Source: Hyphomicrobium_A sp036559705 (GTDB lineage Bacteria; Pseudomonadota; Alphaproteobacteria; Rhizobiales; Hyphomicrobiaceae). From it: a stretch of DNA of 28,619 bases. A model generated the notes under the pieces. The model did not search any database. It saw nothing but the letters and a program-made list of their open reading frames with translations, and was not told the DNA's origin. How positions within the stretch are numbered: position 1 is the first letter of the stretch; the number at the start of each line of letters is the position of its first letter. The position numbers and the translations under genes were made by a program. Location: NCBI GenBank assembly GCA_036559705.1, contig DATBSP010000107.1:1-28619 (forward strand). The letters are read 5' to 3'. Below are positions 1 to 10,016 of this stretch, one piece after another.

Positions 1-2
1 TG

Positions 3-116
3 GCTGCTTGGTATGCCGCGCAGAAAGGCGGCAACCATCGCGACAACAACGTGCCGGCGCGCGTGACCTTCTACGTCTCGCCGGCCTTGCGCCGCACGCC
101 TACACCGGGGCCGTAG
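3..116 (+). CDS. 3' end of an unidentified protein-coding gene
   Basis: An open frame enters from the left edge and ends at a TAG at 114-116, giving a 37-residue tail. The tail reads as ordinary protein (AAWYAAQKGGNHRDNNVPAR, then VTFYVSPALRR) and ends Pro-rich. It converges on trpE with about 190 bp between the two. I do not recognise the family, and too little is present to assign a function. It could be a chance frame, but the residue composition and the absence of a competing frame favour a real C-terminus. Confidence 0.4.
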   Translation, partial: AAWYAAQKGGNHRDNNVPARVTFYVSPALRRTPTPGP

Positions 117-308
117 CGATCCTCCCGGTCACGGCGGCGAACTAGAACTTCGGTAAGAGCGAGATTGTCATTCGAATACCATATGCCACCGGCGCGCAGG
201 AGCGGGCGCACCAGCGTGCCATTTGGTAGCCATGTCACCGCGAACGGTGCGAGTCATACTCGGGTGTGTCGGCAGAATCGGGGGGATGTAAAGTAGCACG
301 CAACTGTT
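117..308. other. Intergenic spacer between two converging genes
   Basis: This 192-bp spacer lies between the partial gene at the left edge and the trpE stop. I saw no convincing gene and no hairpin followed by a T-run in either direction. It includes a somewhat AT-richer stretch around 160-190, but no promoter can be defended. Confidence 0.4.
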
Positions 309-1817
309 TCACTTTGCGCGTGTTGCGAAGCGCACGGCTTCCTCGGCAGCGCGGAACAAAGCCTGGGCTTTGTTGACGCATTCCTGCTGCTCTTTGTCGG
401 GCACCGAATCGTGCACGAGGCCGGCGCCCGCTTGCACATGCATGACGCCTTCCTTGATCAGCGCGGTGCGCAACACGATGCACGTATCCATCTGGCCGCT
501 GGCGGAGAAATAGCCGACGCAGCCGGCGTACGCCCCGCGCTTCGACTTCTCCAACTCGTCGATGATCTCCATCGCCCGCACCTTCGGCGCCCCCGAGACG
601 GTGCCGGCAGGGAAGCCGGCCATCAGCGCATCGACCGCGTCGTGCTTCTTGTCGAGGCGCCCGGCGACGTTGGAGACGATGTGCATGACGTGGCTGTAGC
701 GCTCGATGAAGAAGCGGGCGGTGACGTCAACGGAGCCGATCTCGGCGACGCGGCCGACGTCGTTGCGGCCGAGGTCGAGCAGCATCAGATGCTCGGCGCG
801 CTCCTTGGGGTCTTTGAGAAGCGCTTCGGCCAGCGCCTGGTCCTCGGCATCGGTGGCGCCGCGCGGCGCGGTGCCGGCAATGGGACGGATGGTCACCTCG
901 CCATTGCGCACGCGCACGAGGATCTCGGGGCTCGAGCCGACGAGGGCGAAGTCGCCGAAGTCGAGGTGGAAGAGGAACGGCGAAGGGTTCGTGCGGCGCA
1001 GGGCGCGATAGAGCGAGAAGGACGGCAGCGTGAACGGTGCCGAGAAGCGCTGCGAGACGACGACCTGGAAGATGTCACCGGCGACGATGTACTCCTTCGC
1101 CCGCTGCACCATCGATTTGTATTCGGCCGGTGTCGTATTCGAGGTCGGCTTAGGCGCGGCGAGCTTGCGCGGGGTGCCCGAAGGCGAGTGCGGCAGCGGT
1201 TGTTCGAGCGCCGCGACGACGTTCTTTAGGCGCTTGCACGCCGCCTTGTAGACCTTCTCGGCCGGCAACTTCGCATCGGGTCGCACCGGCGTAACGACGG
1301 TGATCTCGTCCTTGACGATGTCGAAGATCGCCATCACCGTCGGCCGCATCAGGATCCCATCGGGAATTTGCAGTGCGTCGGGCGGCATATCGGGCAGCCG
1401 CTCCATCAGCCGCACCGTATCGTAGCCCATGTAGCCGAAGATGCCTGCGGCCATGGGCGGCAGCTCGGCGGGCAGATCAATCTGCGACTCGGCGAGGAGG
1501 GTGCGCAGCGAGCCGAGCGTCGGCTCCTTCTCGGCGCGGAAGGCGTCGGGCTTGGCCACCGGCGTGCGGTTGATGAAAGCCTTGCAGCCCGCGGCGCGCC
1601 AGACGAGATCGGGCTCGAGGCCGATGACGGAGTAGCGCCCGCGCGCGGCGCCGCCCTCGACCGACTCCAGAAGGAAGCTCATCGGCTTATCGGCGGCGAG
1701 CTTCAAGTACGCGGAGACGGGGGTCTCGAGGTCGGCGACGAGGCGCGTCCACACGACCTGCGGCGCGCCGGCGTCATAGCGCTCGGCGAAGGCGGCGAGC
1801 GCCGGCATCACTTCCAT
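309..1817 (-). CDS. trpE: Anthranilate synthase component I (TrpE)
   Basis: TrpE converts chorismate plus ammonia, supplied by a TrpG amidotransferase subunit, to anthranilate, the first step of tryptophan synthesis. The product is 502 residues from the ATG at 1817, a normal length. Visible family motifs are the feedback-site LLES near the N-terminus, and the chorismate-binding motifs PIAGTAPRG, LDLGRNDVGRV and FPAGTVSGAPKVRAMEIIDE in the C-terminal half. A longer reading from a TTG at 1859 would add 14 residues (MSTLERAKRTRPGQ). I prefer the ATG because family members begin about there and an AAGG lies upstream. It follows ppiD on the same strand with a short gap and is probably cotranscribed with it. 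The usual partners trpG, trpD and trpC are not downstream: the next feature is a converging unrelated gene. Confidence 0.96.
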   Translation of the reverse strand: MEVMPALAAFAERYDAGAPQVVWTRLVADLETPVSAYLKLAADKPMSFLLESVEGGAARGRYSVIGLEPDLVWRAAGCKAFINRTPVAKPDAFRAEKEPTLGSLRTLLAESQIDLPAELPPMAAGIFGYMGYDTVRLMERLPDMPPDALQIPDGILMRPTVMAIFDIVKDEITVVTPVRPDAKLPAEKVYKAACKRLKNVVAALEQPLPHSPSGTPRKLAAPKPTSNTTPAEYKSMVQRAKEYIVAGDIFQVVVSQRFSAPFTLPSFSLYRALRRTNPSPFLFHLDFGDFALVGSSPEILVRVRNGEVTIRPIAGTAPRGATDAEDQALAEALLKDPKERAEHLMLLDLGRNDVGRVAEIGSVDVTARFFIERYSHVMHIVSNVAGRLDKKHDAVDALMAGFPAGTVSGAPKVRAMEIIDELEKSKRGAYAGCVGYFSASGQMDTCIVLRTALIKEGVMHVQAGAGLVHDSVPDKEQQECVNKAQALFRAAEEAVRFATRAK

Positions 1818-1880
1818 TTGACCGGGCCTTGTTCTCTTGGCGCGCTCGAGCGTACTCAAACCGGTCCCCGTGTGGAGCGG

Positions 1881-3788
1881 CTACTGGGTGCTGTCGCCGG
1901 TGGCGGCACCAGTGACCTTCTTGAACTCTTCCTCGTAGATGTGCGTGCCGAGCCGCTTCTGCAGGGCCAGCACGTACTCGCTGAGCGTTTCGTCGGCGAG
2001 GGCGTTCTTGAGCTCGGAGGCGACCGTTGTGCGCTGCGCCTCGGTCAGCGCTGGGGCTGGCGTGATCTCGGTCACCTTGAAGACGATGCGCGTCTTGTCG
2101 TTGCTGTCGGGGGCGGAGCCGGCCCTGCCTTTGGCCAGCGTGAAGGCGCGGGCTACTGCGTCCTTGCTCATGCCCTGCGGCTCGGTGGAGCGGTTAAACG
2201 GCGGCGTCGTGTCGACTTTAGCCGCTCCGGCGGCGGCGACCAGCGCCGACATCGCTTCGCCTTTGTCGGCGCGCTCGACCAGCTTGTTGGCCAGATCGGC
2301 AACGAGGCGCGCGCGCTCCTGCTTGATGGTGAATTGCTTCACCTCGTCCTTTACCTCGTCGAACGGCTTCTGCTTCTTGTCCATGACCTCGAGCACGTCG
2401 ACCCAGGCATAGCCGCCGTCGCTTAGCTCGATCACGTCGTTCTCGACGCCGACGCCACTGTTGAAGGCGGCGGTGATCACCGCATTCGTATCGGTGATGA
2501 GGATGGCAGGTTTGCCATCGCGCGCCTTATTGGCGCGATCGGTCTCCGGGATCTCGTAGAACTGGAGCTTCATCTCAGTGCCGATATCCTTCAGCGACTT
2601 GCCCGCCGAGCGCTGGTCCTCGACCTGGTCGAGCAGCGTCTGCAGTTGCGCCTGGGCCTTCTTGGTCGCCACCTTGTCCTTCACCTGATCCTTGACGTCG
2701 GCGAAGGTCCGATTGACGGCCGGCTGGATGTCGGAGACGCGCAGCAGCACGGTCGTGAAGCGTCCCTCGACGGGGTCGGAGACAGTATCCTTGGCAAGGC
2801 CGAAGGCGGCGTCGGCGATCTTCGGATCGATGAAGCGGTCCTTGGAGATGAGGCCGAGATCGATGTCGGAATCCTTGGCGCCGGCTTCCTTGGCGGCATC
2901 GGCGAACGACTTGCCGCCGGCGATGGCCTTCTTGGCCGCTTCGGCGGCGGCCTTGTCCTTGAAGGCAATCTGCTGCGCGCGCCGGCGCTCCGGCGTATTG
3001 TAGTCCTTCTGCGTTTCGTCGTAGGCCGTCTGTGCCTCGGCGTCGCTGACGTCGATTGTCTTTTTGATGTTGTCGACGGAGAGGACCAGCAGCGCAATCT
3101 TGCGGAACTCGGACGACATGAACATCGCCTTGTTCGCCTCGTAGGTCGCCTTGAGCTTGGCTTCGTCGGGCTCGGGCACGGTGACGGCTTTGTCGGCGTC
3201 TATCGCGAAGTGCTCGGCGATCCGCGTCTCGCCGCGCCAGTTGTTGATTAAGTCGATCATGCTGCCGGGAACCGCGACGCCGTTGATCAGCGCCGAGGTG
3301 AGCTGCTCGCGCAACTCATCGCGACGGCGCAGCTGCAGGAAGCCGCGCTCGCTGACGCCGAGCCGGTCGAGCACGTTCTCGAAGGCAAGACGGTTGAACT
3401 TGCCGTCGGGTCCCTTGAAGGCCTGATCGTTCTTCATCGCCTCGGCGAGCGAGGGGTCGGAAAGCGCCAGGCCGAGTTCGTTGGCGTGCGACTCGACCGC
3501 CGACCAGGCAATGAGCTGGGCCAACACGCGGTTGTCGAGCCCGGCGGCATGCGCCTGCTCGGTGGTGATGCGCCGGCCGGCCTGCTGCGAGATCACGTTG
3601 ATCTCGTTCTGGAATGCGCGCTGATAGTCCTCGACGCGGATCTCATGGCTGCCGACCTTGGCGAGGGCGCCGCGGCCCCAGCCAGTGAACACGTCAGCCA
3701 CGCCCCAGATGGCGAAGCTCAGCACGAGAAGCGCAAAGAGCAGCTTGGCAATCCATCCAGTGGAGCCGCGTCGCAGAGCGTCGAGCAT
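1881..3788 (-). CDS. ppiD: Membrane-anchored peptidyl-prolyl isomerase / periplasmic chaperone (PpiD/SurA type)
   Basis: This is an inner-membrane foldase with its bulk in the periplasm, expected to assist proteins leaving the Sec translocon. The chosen ATG at 3788 gives 635 residues, typical for the family. It places a basic N-terminus (MLDALRRGSTGW) ahead of one transmembrane segment at about residues 13-32 (AKLLFALLVLSFAIWGVADV). A SurA-N-like helical region follows (about 40-200), then a parvulin-type domain around 250-380 (ERRRAQQIAFKDK, then KSFADAAKEAGAKDSDIDLG), and a helical C-terminal region. The frame stays open to 4190, but that extension would cross the divergent tpiA start and has no family character. 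It heads the leftward ppiD-trpE pair. Confidence 0.93.
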   Translation of the reverse strand: MLDALRRGSTGWIAKLLFALLVLSFAIWGVADVFTGWGRGALAKVGSHEIRVEDYQRAFQNEINVISQQAGRRITTEQAHAAGLDNRVLAQLIAWSAVESHANELGLALSDPSLAEAMKNDQAFKGPDGKFNRLAFENVLDRLGVSERGFLQLRRRDELREQLTSALINGVAVPGSMIDLINNWRGETRIAEHFAIDADKAVTVPEPDEAKLKATYEANKAMFMSSEFRKIALLVLSVDNIKKTIDVSDAEAQTAYDETQKDYNTPERRRAQQIAFKDKAAAEAAKKAIAGGKSFADAAKEAGAKDSDIDLGLISKDRFIDPKIADAAFGLAKDTVSDPVEGRFTTVLLRVSDIQPAVNRTFADVKDQVKDKVATKKAQAQLQTLLDQVEDQRSAGKSLKDIGTEMKLQFYEIPETDRANKARDGKPAILITDTNAVITAAFNSGVGVENDVIELSDGGYAWVDVLEVMDKKQKPFDEVKDEVKQFTIKQERARLVADLANKLVERADKGEAMSALVAAAGAAKVDTTPPFNRSTEPQGMSKDAVARAFTLAKGRAGSAPDSNDKTRIVFKVTEITPAPALTEAQRTTVASELKNALADETLSEYVLALQKRLGTHIYEEEFKKVTGAATGDSTQ

Positions 3789-4027
3789 TTTGTAGATCGT
3801 TCCGTTGGCTAGTGGCCGCGCGAACTCCGGAAGCCTCAGCCTCCGTGCCCGACGGCGCGTGAGCGGCCCGCGAAATCCGCGCGTGGCCTGGGATGTGGCA
3901 TGATATGAAGCGCAGCCGCCGCGGCTTTGCAAGTTTGCCGTGCCGGCACGGCGCCAAGCGGCGCCGCCGGTGCTTAACATGGACGACATTTCATGATGGG
4001 GGCGATGATGACGGGGGCGAAACGGCG
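3789..4027. promoter_or_regulatory. Divergent promoter region between ppiD and tpiA
   Basis: These 239 bp separate the start codons of ppiD (leftward) and tpiA (rightward), so promoters for both should lie here. I cannot place -35 and -10 boxes with confidence. A G-rich stretch (GATGACGGGGGCGA) about 10-20 bases before the tpiA ATG is the likely ribosome-binding site. Confidence 0.45.
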
Positions 4028-4825
<798 letters not shown>

Positions 4826-4899
4826 GAATCACGGCAACTGATGGTAGAGTTCCCTCAGTCCATTCCGCAGCAGTCAGCGATGGCGGTGAGATCTCTTCG

Positions 4900-5928
4900 A
4901 TGAGCCGTGGGGGCCAAAAAGTTCGCAGCTTGGCAGTGGCCGTTGCGGTCGCTTGGGCGGGCGCGGCTTGGGCGGCCAAGCTCGACAAAACCGCCTGCGC
5001 CGCGCTGTCGAGCGAGCTCGCTGCCATCAAGAATAGCGGCATCAAGGCGGACATGGAGCGGGGCCCGGAATGGGCCAAAGCGAACATGCCGCCGGAGCGT
5101 TTGCAGAGCGCCTTGCGTCTCTTGGAGCTCGAGGATCAGCTCGAGTTTCGCTGCTCAATGCGCGGCATCGCAAAGCAGCAAGACAAGCCCGAGGCGCCCG
5201 GTACGTCGGCGGCACCTGCGAGTAGCTCGCCGCCTGACAGCAAACGCGCGGCCGAGCAGCCGCCGCGAAACGTGCCGCCAACCGCCACCGAGAATCGTGC
5301 TGGCGCGCCGGCCATGCTGGCGCCGGTGTTCAAGCCGCCGGTGGCCATGCAGTCAACGCATTTGCCGCCGGCCCCGCCAACGCAGCGTACCTCGACGGTC
5401 CCGCCGGCTGCCCCGACGGTGGCTCCTGCTGCCGCTGCTCCCACAGCAGTGCCGTCGACGGCGCCCGCCACCACAGCCACGACCACGCCAGCTGCGGCAT
5501 CGCCCGGCGCACCAGCGACCACCGCCAAACCAGGGCAACCGCCGCCGGTCGTCGCCAACACTCCGCCGACTACAGTTCCGCCGGTGACGAGGGTCCCGGT
5601 AACAAAGTCAGGCCCGCTGCCGAGCGCTGCCGCGACGACTGCTCCGCCGGCGACGGCCCAGCCCGCACCGGGTGCCGCCAACACTCCGCCGGCTACAGTT
5701 CCGCCGGCGACGACGGTCCCCGTAACAAAGTCAGGTCCGCTGCCGAGTGCAGCCGCGACGACTGCTCCGCCCACGACGGCCCAGCCCGCACCGGGCGCCG
5801 CCCCTGCCACCAAGAACCCCTCTACTGCGGCCGCCCGCAAGAAAAACCCGCGCCGCAATTCGAGTAGCGCCTACGTCTCGCCCGGCGACGTAAATTCGTT
5901 CTCGCTGCCTGGAATGGGCAACCGCTGA
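4900..5928 (+). CDS. Secreted Pro/Ala/Thr-rich protein of unknown function
   Basis: The 342-residue product starts with a Sec signal peptide (hydrophobic core LAVAVAVAWAGAAWA, likely cleavage before AKLDK near residue 25). A short folded-looking domain follows at about 26-90, with cysteines in KTACAAL and EFRCSM that could form a disulphide. The rest (about 95-325) is low-complexity Pro/Ala/Thr/Val sequence, probably disordered and wall- or envelope-spanning, ending in a basic patch (ARKKNPRRN). Within the tail a 41-residue unit is present twice in tandem. I do not recognise a characterised family. It lies 74 bp after tpiA, with GGTGAG upstream of the ATG. Long opposite-strand frames over this region are mirrors of its skewed composition. 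Confidence 0.8.
   Translation: MSRGGQKVRSLAVAVAVAWAGAAWAAKLDKTACAALSSELAAIKNSGIKADMERGPEWAKANMPPERLQSALRLLELEDQLEFRCSMRGIAKQQDKPEAPGTSAAPASSSPPDSKRAAEQPPRNVPPTATENRAGAPAMLAPVFKPPVAMQSTHLPPAPPTQRTSTVPPAAPTVAPAAAAPTAVPSTAPATTATTTPAAASPGAPATTAKPGQPPPVVANTPPTTVPPVTRVPVTKSGPLPSAAATTAPPATAQPAPGAANTPPATVPPATTVPVTKSGPLPSAAATTAPPTTAQPAPGAAPATKNPSTAAARKKNPRRNSSSAYVSPGDVNSFSLPGMGNR
5554..5799 (+). repeat. Tandem duplication, 123-bp unit, two copies
   Basis: Copy 1 is 5554-5676 and copy 2 is 5677-5799. Each encodes 41 residues beginning ANTPP and containing VPVTKSGPLPSAAATTAPP. By eye about ten bases differ between the copies and there are no gaps, so the duplication is in frame and fairly recent. Confidence 0.9.
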
Positions 5929-5978
5929 GCCAGATTTGCCCCCATTAGCGCGCCCCTCTAGCGGCCCGTGGCCATCTG

Positions 5979-5984
5979 CTATAG
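5979..5984 (+). promoter_or_regulatory. Candidate -10 element for secG
   Basis: CTATAG in the context TGCTATAGAACGCG resembles the -10 region of alphaproteobacterial housekeeping promoters, and a similar TTATAGAGCGG lies before kdsA. It sits about 55 bp ahead of the secG start. No good -35 was found. A small perfect palindrome (GCCCG-TCA-CGGGC, 5997-6009) follows in the presumed leader. Confidence 0.35.
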
Positions 5985-6037
5985 AACGCGGAAAACGCCC
6001 GTCACGGGCATCCCCTTAGAGCTTCAAAGAGATTGCC

Positions 6038-6427
6038 ATGGCGACCGCACTTCTCGTTCTGCATCTGATGATTGCTTCGGCGCTGGTAGGCGTGGTGCTG
6101 CTGCAGCGCTCGGAGGGCGGCGCGCTGGGCATTGGCGGCGGCGGCGGCGGCGGCTTTCTCACGGGCCGCGGCACGGCCAATCTCTTGACGCGCACCACGG
6201 CGGCCCTCGCTGCCGCATTTTTCGCCACCAGCATTCTGTTGACCCTCATGGCCCAGCACGGGACGCCGAGTCGGTCGATCTTCGAAGGTGGCGCGCCGAC
6301 TAGCGGCGCCCCGGCAACCGACGCCGCGCCGGGTCAGGCACCGGCCCCGGCCACCAAGGCGCCCGAGGGTGGCCGTGGCGGCATCCTTGACAAGCTCCAG
6401 GAGCCGGGGGTTCCGCAGAACCGCTAG
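6038..6427 (+). CDS. secG: Protein translocase subunit SecG
   Basis: SecG is the small inner-membrane subunit of the SecYEG channel. The 129-residue product has the family layout: a first transmembrane helix (about 3-22, LLVLHLMIASALVGVVLLQR), a glycine-rich cytoplasmic loop (GIGGGGGGGFLTGRGTANLL), and a second helix (about 53-73, TAALAAAFFATSILLTLMA). The C-terminal tail is Ala/Pro/Gly-rich, as is common in alphaproteobacteria. An AAAGAGA sits at ribosome-binding distance from the ATG. It lies between tpiA and pyrG, a frequent neighbourhood in the class. Confidence 0.95.
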   Translation: MATALLVLHLMIASALVGVVLLQRSEGGALGIGGGGGGGFLTGRGTANLLTRTTAALAAAFFATSILLTLMAQHGTPSRSIFEGGAPTSGAPATDAAPGQAPAPATKAPEGGRGGILDKLQEPGVPQNR

Positions 6428-6556
6428 GACCCAGCCGGCGCACAGATTGAGCTTTTTCGCCGACCCTGTTGGCCTGTTGCTTTTGCGCACTTTGCGAGGC
6501 GCTGGCGGACGCTAGTCTGGGTTGAGAGATTCACGCCAACTCGCACTGGACTTCGC

Positions 6557-7081
6557 ATGCGCCGGACGAATGCCGCGGTCCTATTGACCATCCTGCCTGT
6601 AGCCGCGCTGCTTGGCGCGTGCGCCGGCGCCGACCTAAAGCCGGTCGCCTCACTCAACGCCTCGAACATGATGTCGCCGTCAGGCTACTCCGAAACGAAG
6701 GTGAGCGACACGCAATACCAGGTGCAGGCAGCTGGCACCGAGGCAACGCCGAAGGCGCGCATCGAGAAGATCGCCCGCGCTCGCGCGGCACAGATCGGCG
6801 TCGAAGAGAAGATGAAGTTCTACAAGGTCGCCAGCGTGCAGCACGGCGTCGCCTGCCAGAAAGCGCACGAATTCTACAAGGGAGGCACGACGTCCAAGGG
6901 AAGCCGCCAGACAGTCGTGCTTGACGTCGTCTACGCCAAGGAGCAGGCGGACCCGACTTTCGTCAGCACCGCGGACAGCTACATAGCCTTGAGCGGCGAG
7001 TTGGCGAGCGAAGAAGTCCCGCCGGAGGCGAAGGCGGCCGCCGAGCAGGAAGCGCGTGCCGGTTGCGGACAGCCAACCTGA
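6557..7081 (+). CDS. Predicted lipoprotein, CC0125/CC1285-like
   Basis: This 174-residue protein has a lipoprotein signal peptide with a lipobox ending L19-G20-A21-C22, so it is probably lipidated at Cys22 and anchored in the outer or inner membrane. After a short linker comes SPSGYSETKVSDTQYQV, then a run of basic and acidic residues containing RIEKIARARAAQIGVEE. This GYSE-x-Y-x-V-then-RAAE-like pattern recalls the alphaproteobacterial CC0125/CC1285 lipoprotein family, whose function is unknown. Two further cysteines (VACQKAH and AGCGQPT) could pair. It sits 129 bp after secG and 112 bp before pyrG. The family link is by recollection of the pattern and is moderately sure; the lipoprotein call is firmer. 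Confidence 0.8.
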   Translation: MRRTNAAVLLTILPVAALLGACAGADLKPVASLNASNMMSPSGYSETKVSDTQYQVQAAGTEATPKARIEKIARARAAQIGVEEKMKFYKVASVQHGVACQKAHEFYKGGTTSKGSRQTVVLDVVYAKEQADPTFVSTADSYIALSGELASEEVPPEAKAAAEQEARAGCGQPT

Positions 7082-7193
7082 CGCTTTTCCGGCACTCTAA
7101 CCTTAGTAAATCGCCACATTTTCCGCCCTCGCCGGGGATGAGGCGATAAAGACTCTTCGAATCGCCCCCCACCTCGTGTAAGCCTCAAGGCCC

Positions 7194-8821
<1,628 letters not shown>

Positions 8822-8825
<4 letters not shown>

Positions 8826-9236
8826 GAGCGAGCCCGGCGCCGCCAGGCGTACGCCAGTGCCAGTCCGCTCGGTATGGCAAATGCGATGACGTAGAGCACT
8901 GCATCCCAGAGATACGGGCTAAGCCGCAAGGCCGCGGAAATCGCCTCATGGTGGTAGGCCAGGAAGGCGAAGGCGAACGCGAAGGACAGGGCGCAGCCAA
9001 GCCAGAGCAGAAACACCTCGGAGCCACCGATCGCGCGGCCGCGCTGCCTTACGAATATGCCGACGGCCGCAAGGACTAGCGCAAAGGCCGTGAGAGAGCC
9101 GCGCACCAGATATGGGCTGCGCTCGGACAGAAAGGGGCCGGTCCTCCGCCCACTCCATCGTCAGCCACAAGCTACCGGCAGGCGCCGCGAGCGCGAAAAT
9201 CAGAGCCCCTAGCTTCCAAAGGACATCGCCCGGCAT
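8822..9236 (-). pseudogene. Four-helix membrane protein gene interrupted by a +1 frameshift
   Basis: Two adjacent minus-strand frames join into one sensible protein of about 137 residues. The first part starts at the ATG at 9236 (MPGDVLWKLGALIFALAAPA) and runs through TMEWAEDRP. The second continues FLSERSPYLVRGSLTAFALV and ends at 8822. The frame changes in the run AAAGGGG at 9131-9137, and removing one base would restore a single frame. Four hydrophobic helices are visible, in the segments GALIFALAAPAGSLWLTM, SLTAFALVLAAVGIFV, EVFLLWLGCALSFAFAFAF and DAVLYVIAFAIPSGLALAY. I recognise no family. The break could be genuine gene decay or a sequencing indel in the homopolymer. The downstream half alone has an in-frame ATG at 9106 (94 residues, three helices). 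Confidence 0.65.
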
Positions 9237-9343
9237 GGCCTTAACCCTAGTTCGGCTGGTAGCCGCCTTGGTTTCGTAGGGAACGGCGCTCGCCGCGTGA
9301 ACTGCGTAGATAGCCAACGAGTACGCAGCCGCCGAGTGTCACA

Positions 9344-9655
9344 ATGCACAACCTAACCCGAGTATTGATCACCATTCTTCAGAAATACATGCGCGAGCCG
9401 ACCTCCAGTGTTGGCCGCTCTACGACGCTGGATGAGGTCGGAATCGACCTCATGGACCTTTCGATGGTCAGTCTCGACGTCGAGGACGTCTACGACGTTC
9501 AAATCGGCCATGGCGACGAGCTCAAGCAGCTCGCAACAGTCGACGATCTCATTGCTCGCGTGGCCTTGCGCCTGGCGGAAAAGGCGTTACCGCGTGTACG
9601 CATTGAGCGGGTTAGGAAAAACTGGATGTCGACGGGCGCCGAGCGCCGGCCGTGA
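9344..9655 (+). CDS. Acyl-carrier-protein-like protein lacking the phosphopantetheine serine
   Basis: The 103-residue protein has ACP-like helical spacing and sequence: TTLDEVGIDLMDLSMVSLDV, then EDVYDVQI, then a final helix from ATVDDLIARVALRL. Aligned to the ACP motif (LGADSLDTVELVMALEEEF) the serine that carries 4'-phosphopantetheine falls on a leucine (GIDLMDL), so the holo form cannot be made at the normal site. Related serine-less carrier-like proteins with GID-xx-DL exist in rhizobia as far as I recall. It may be a regulatory or structural partner rather than an acyl carrier. The C-terminal extension is basic (RVRIERVRKNW). It stands alone between the broken membrane gene and the PII promoter region. 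Confidence 0.7.
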   Translation: MHNLTRVLITILQKYMREPTSSVGRSTTLDEVGIDLMDLSMVSLDVEDVYDVQIGHGDELKQLATVDDLIARVALRLAEKALPRVRIERVRKNWMSTGAERRP

Positions 9656-9826
9656 CCCGCTCGGAGAGCCGGGCGATGATCGGGAGGGGACGTTTCCGCC
9701 GGCCGGCCCCAAATCAGCATTGCTGGTCGCCACAGTGCGCTGCATCGAAGGCGCTGCGATGCGGTCGGCTACTTCTTTCCTCGCCATTTGGCCGCCTAAA
9801 ATTTAAGCAGAGGACGTCGCAACAAG

Positions 9827-9845
9827 CCTTTGCGAAGAGGTGATG
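9827..9845. promoter_or_regulatory. Perfect dyad TCGCAA-N7-TTGCGA, candidate enhancer site
   Basis: A perfect 6-bp inverted repeat with a 7-base spacer is centred about 75 bp upstream of the sigma-54 promoter. That position would suit a bacterial enhancer-binding protein such as NtrC. It does not match the enteric NtrC consensus, so its identity is inference from location and symmetry only. Confidence 0.35.
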
Positions 9846-9908
9846 ACGGGCATGAATTACATGTTTTCGCACAGGTATATCAACGCGTTAGATACCGCCC
9901 GGGCGAAC

Positions 9909-9924
9909 TGGCACGCTAATTGAT
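9909..9924 (+). promoter_or_regulatory. Sigma-54 (RpoN) promoter for the PII gene
   Basis: TGGCACG-CTAA-TTGAT matches the -24/-12 consensus TGGCACR-N4-TTGCW at every position except A for C in the -12 GC. Spacing between the two elements is exact. Transcription should start near 9935, giving a leader of about 80 nt before the ATG at 10017. Confidence 0.8.
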
Positions 9925-10016
9925 TACTCCTATTGGCGTTAACCAATCGTCGGGTTTGAAACTCCGGCGGGGAATGCCCGAGAGGGTGATAGGGACAGAT
10001 ACAAGGAGTGCTCCCC

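Larger units (their letters stand above)
9656..10016. promoter_or_regulatory. Regulatory spacer upstream of the PII gene
   Basis: No gene was found in these 361 bp. The stretch 9790-9960 is AT-richer than its surroundings. It contains a 19-bp dyad at 9827-9845, a sigma-54 promoter at 9909-9924, and an AAGGAG ribosome-binding site at 10002-10007, all oriented toward the PII gene. Confidence 0.7.

Noticed and set aside
411..1229. Long plus-strand open frame opposite trpE
   Set aside because: It is a compositional mirror of a certain gene: His/Asp/Glu/Arg-rich, no family motif, and trpE fills the opposite strand with all its motifs.
1368..2426. 352-codon plus-strand open frame spanning the trpE/ppiD junction
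   Set aside because: It crosses two well-supported minus-strand genes and their boundary and has no recognisable domain. GC-rich codon bias leaves the opposite strand open.
3893..4027. N-terminal extension of tpiA
   Set aside because: The added residues are unlike the family and would overlap the divergent ppiD promoter. The ATG at 4028 gives a near-standard length.
5136..5858. 240-codon minus-strand Gly/Ala/Val-rich frame
   Set aside because: It is the antisense image of the Pro/Ala/Thr-rich tail. The plus-strand frame has a signal peptide and a ribosome-binding site.
6110..6150. Gly-codon run as a simple-sequence repeat or phase-variable tract
   Set aside because: The run of GGC codons encodes the normal glycine loop of SecG, which is conserved in the family.
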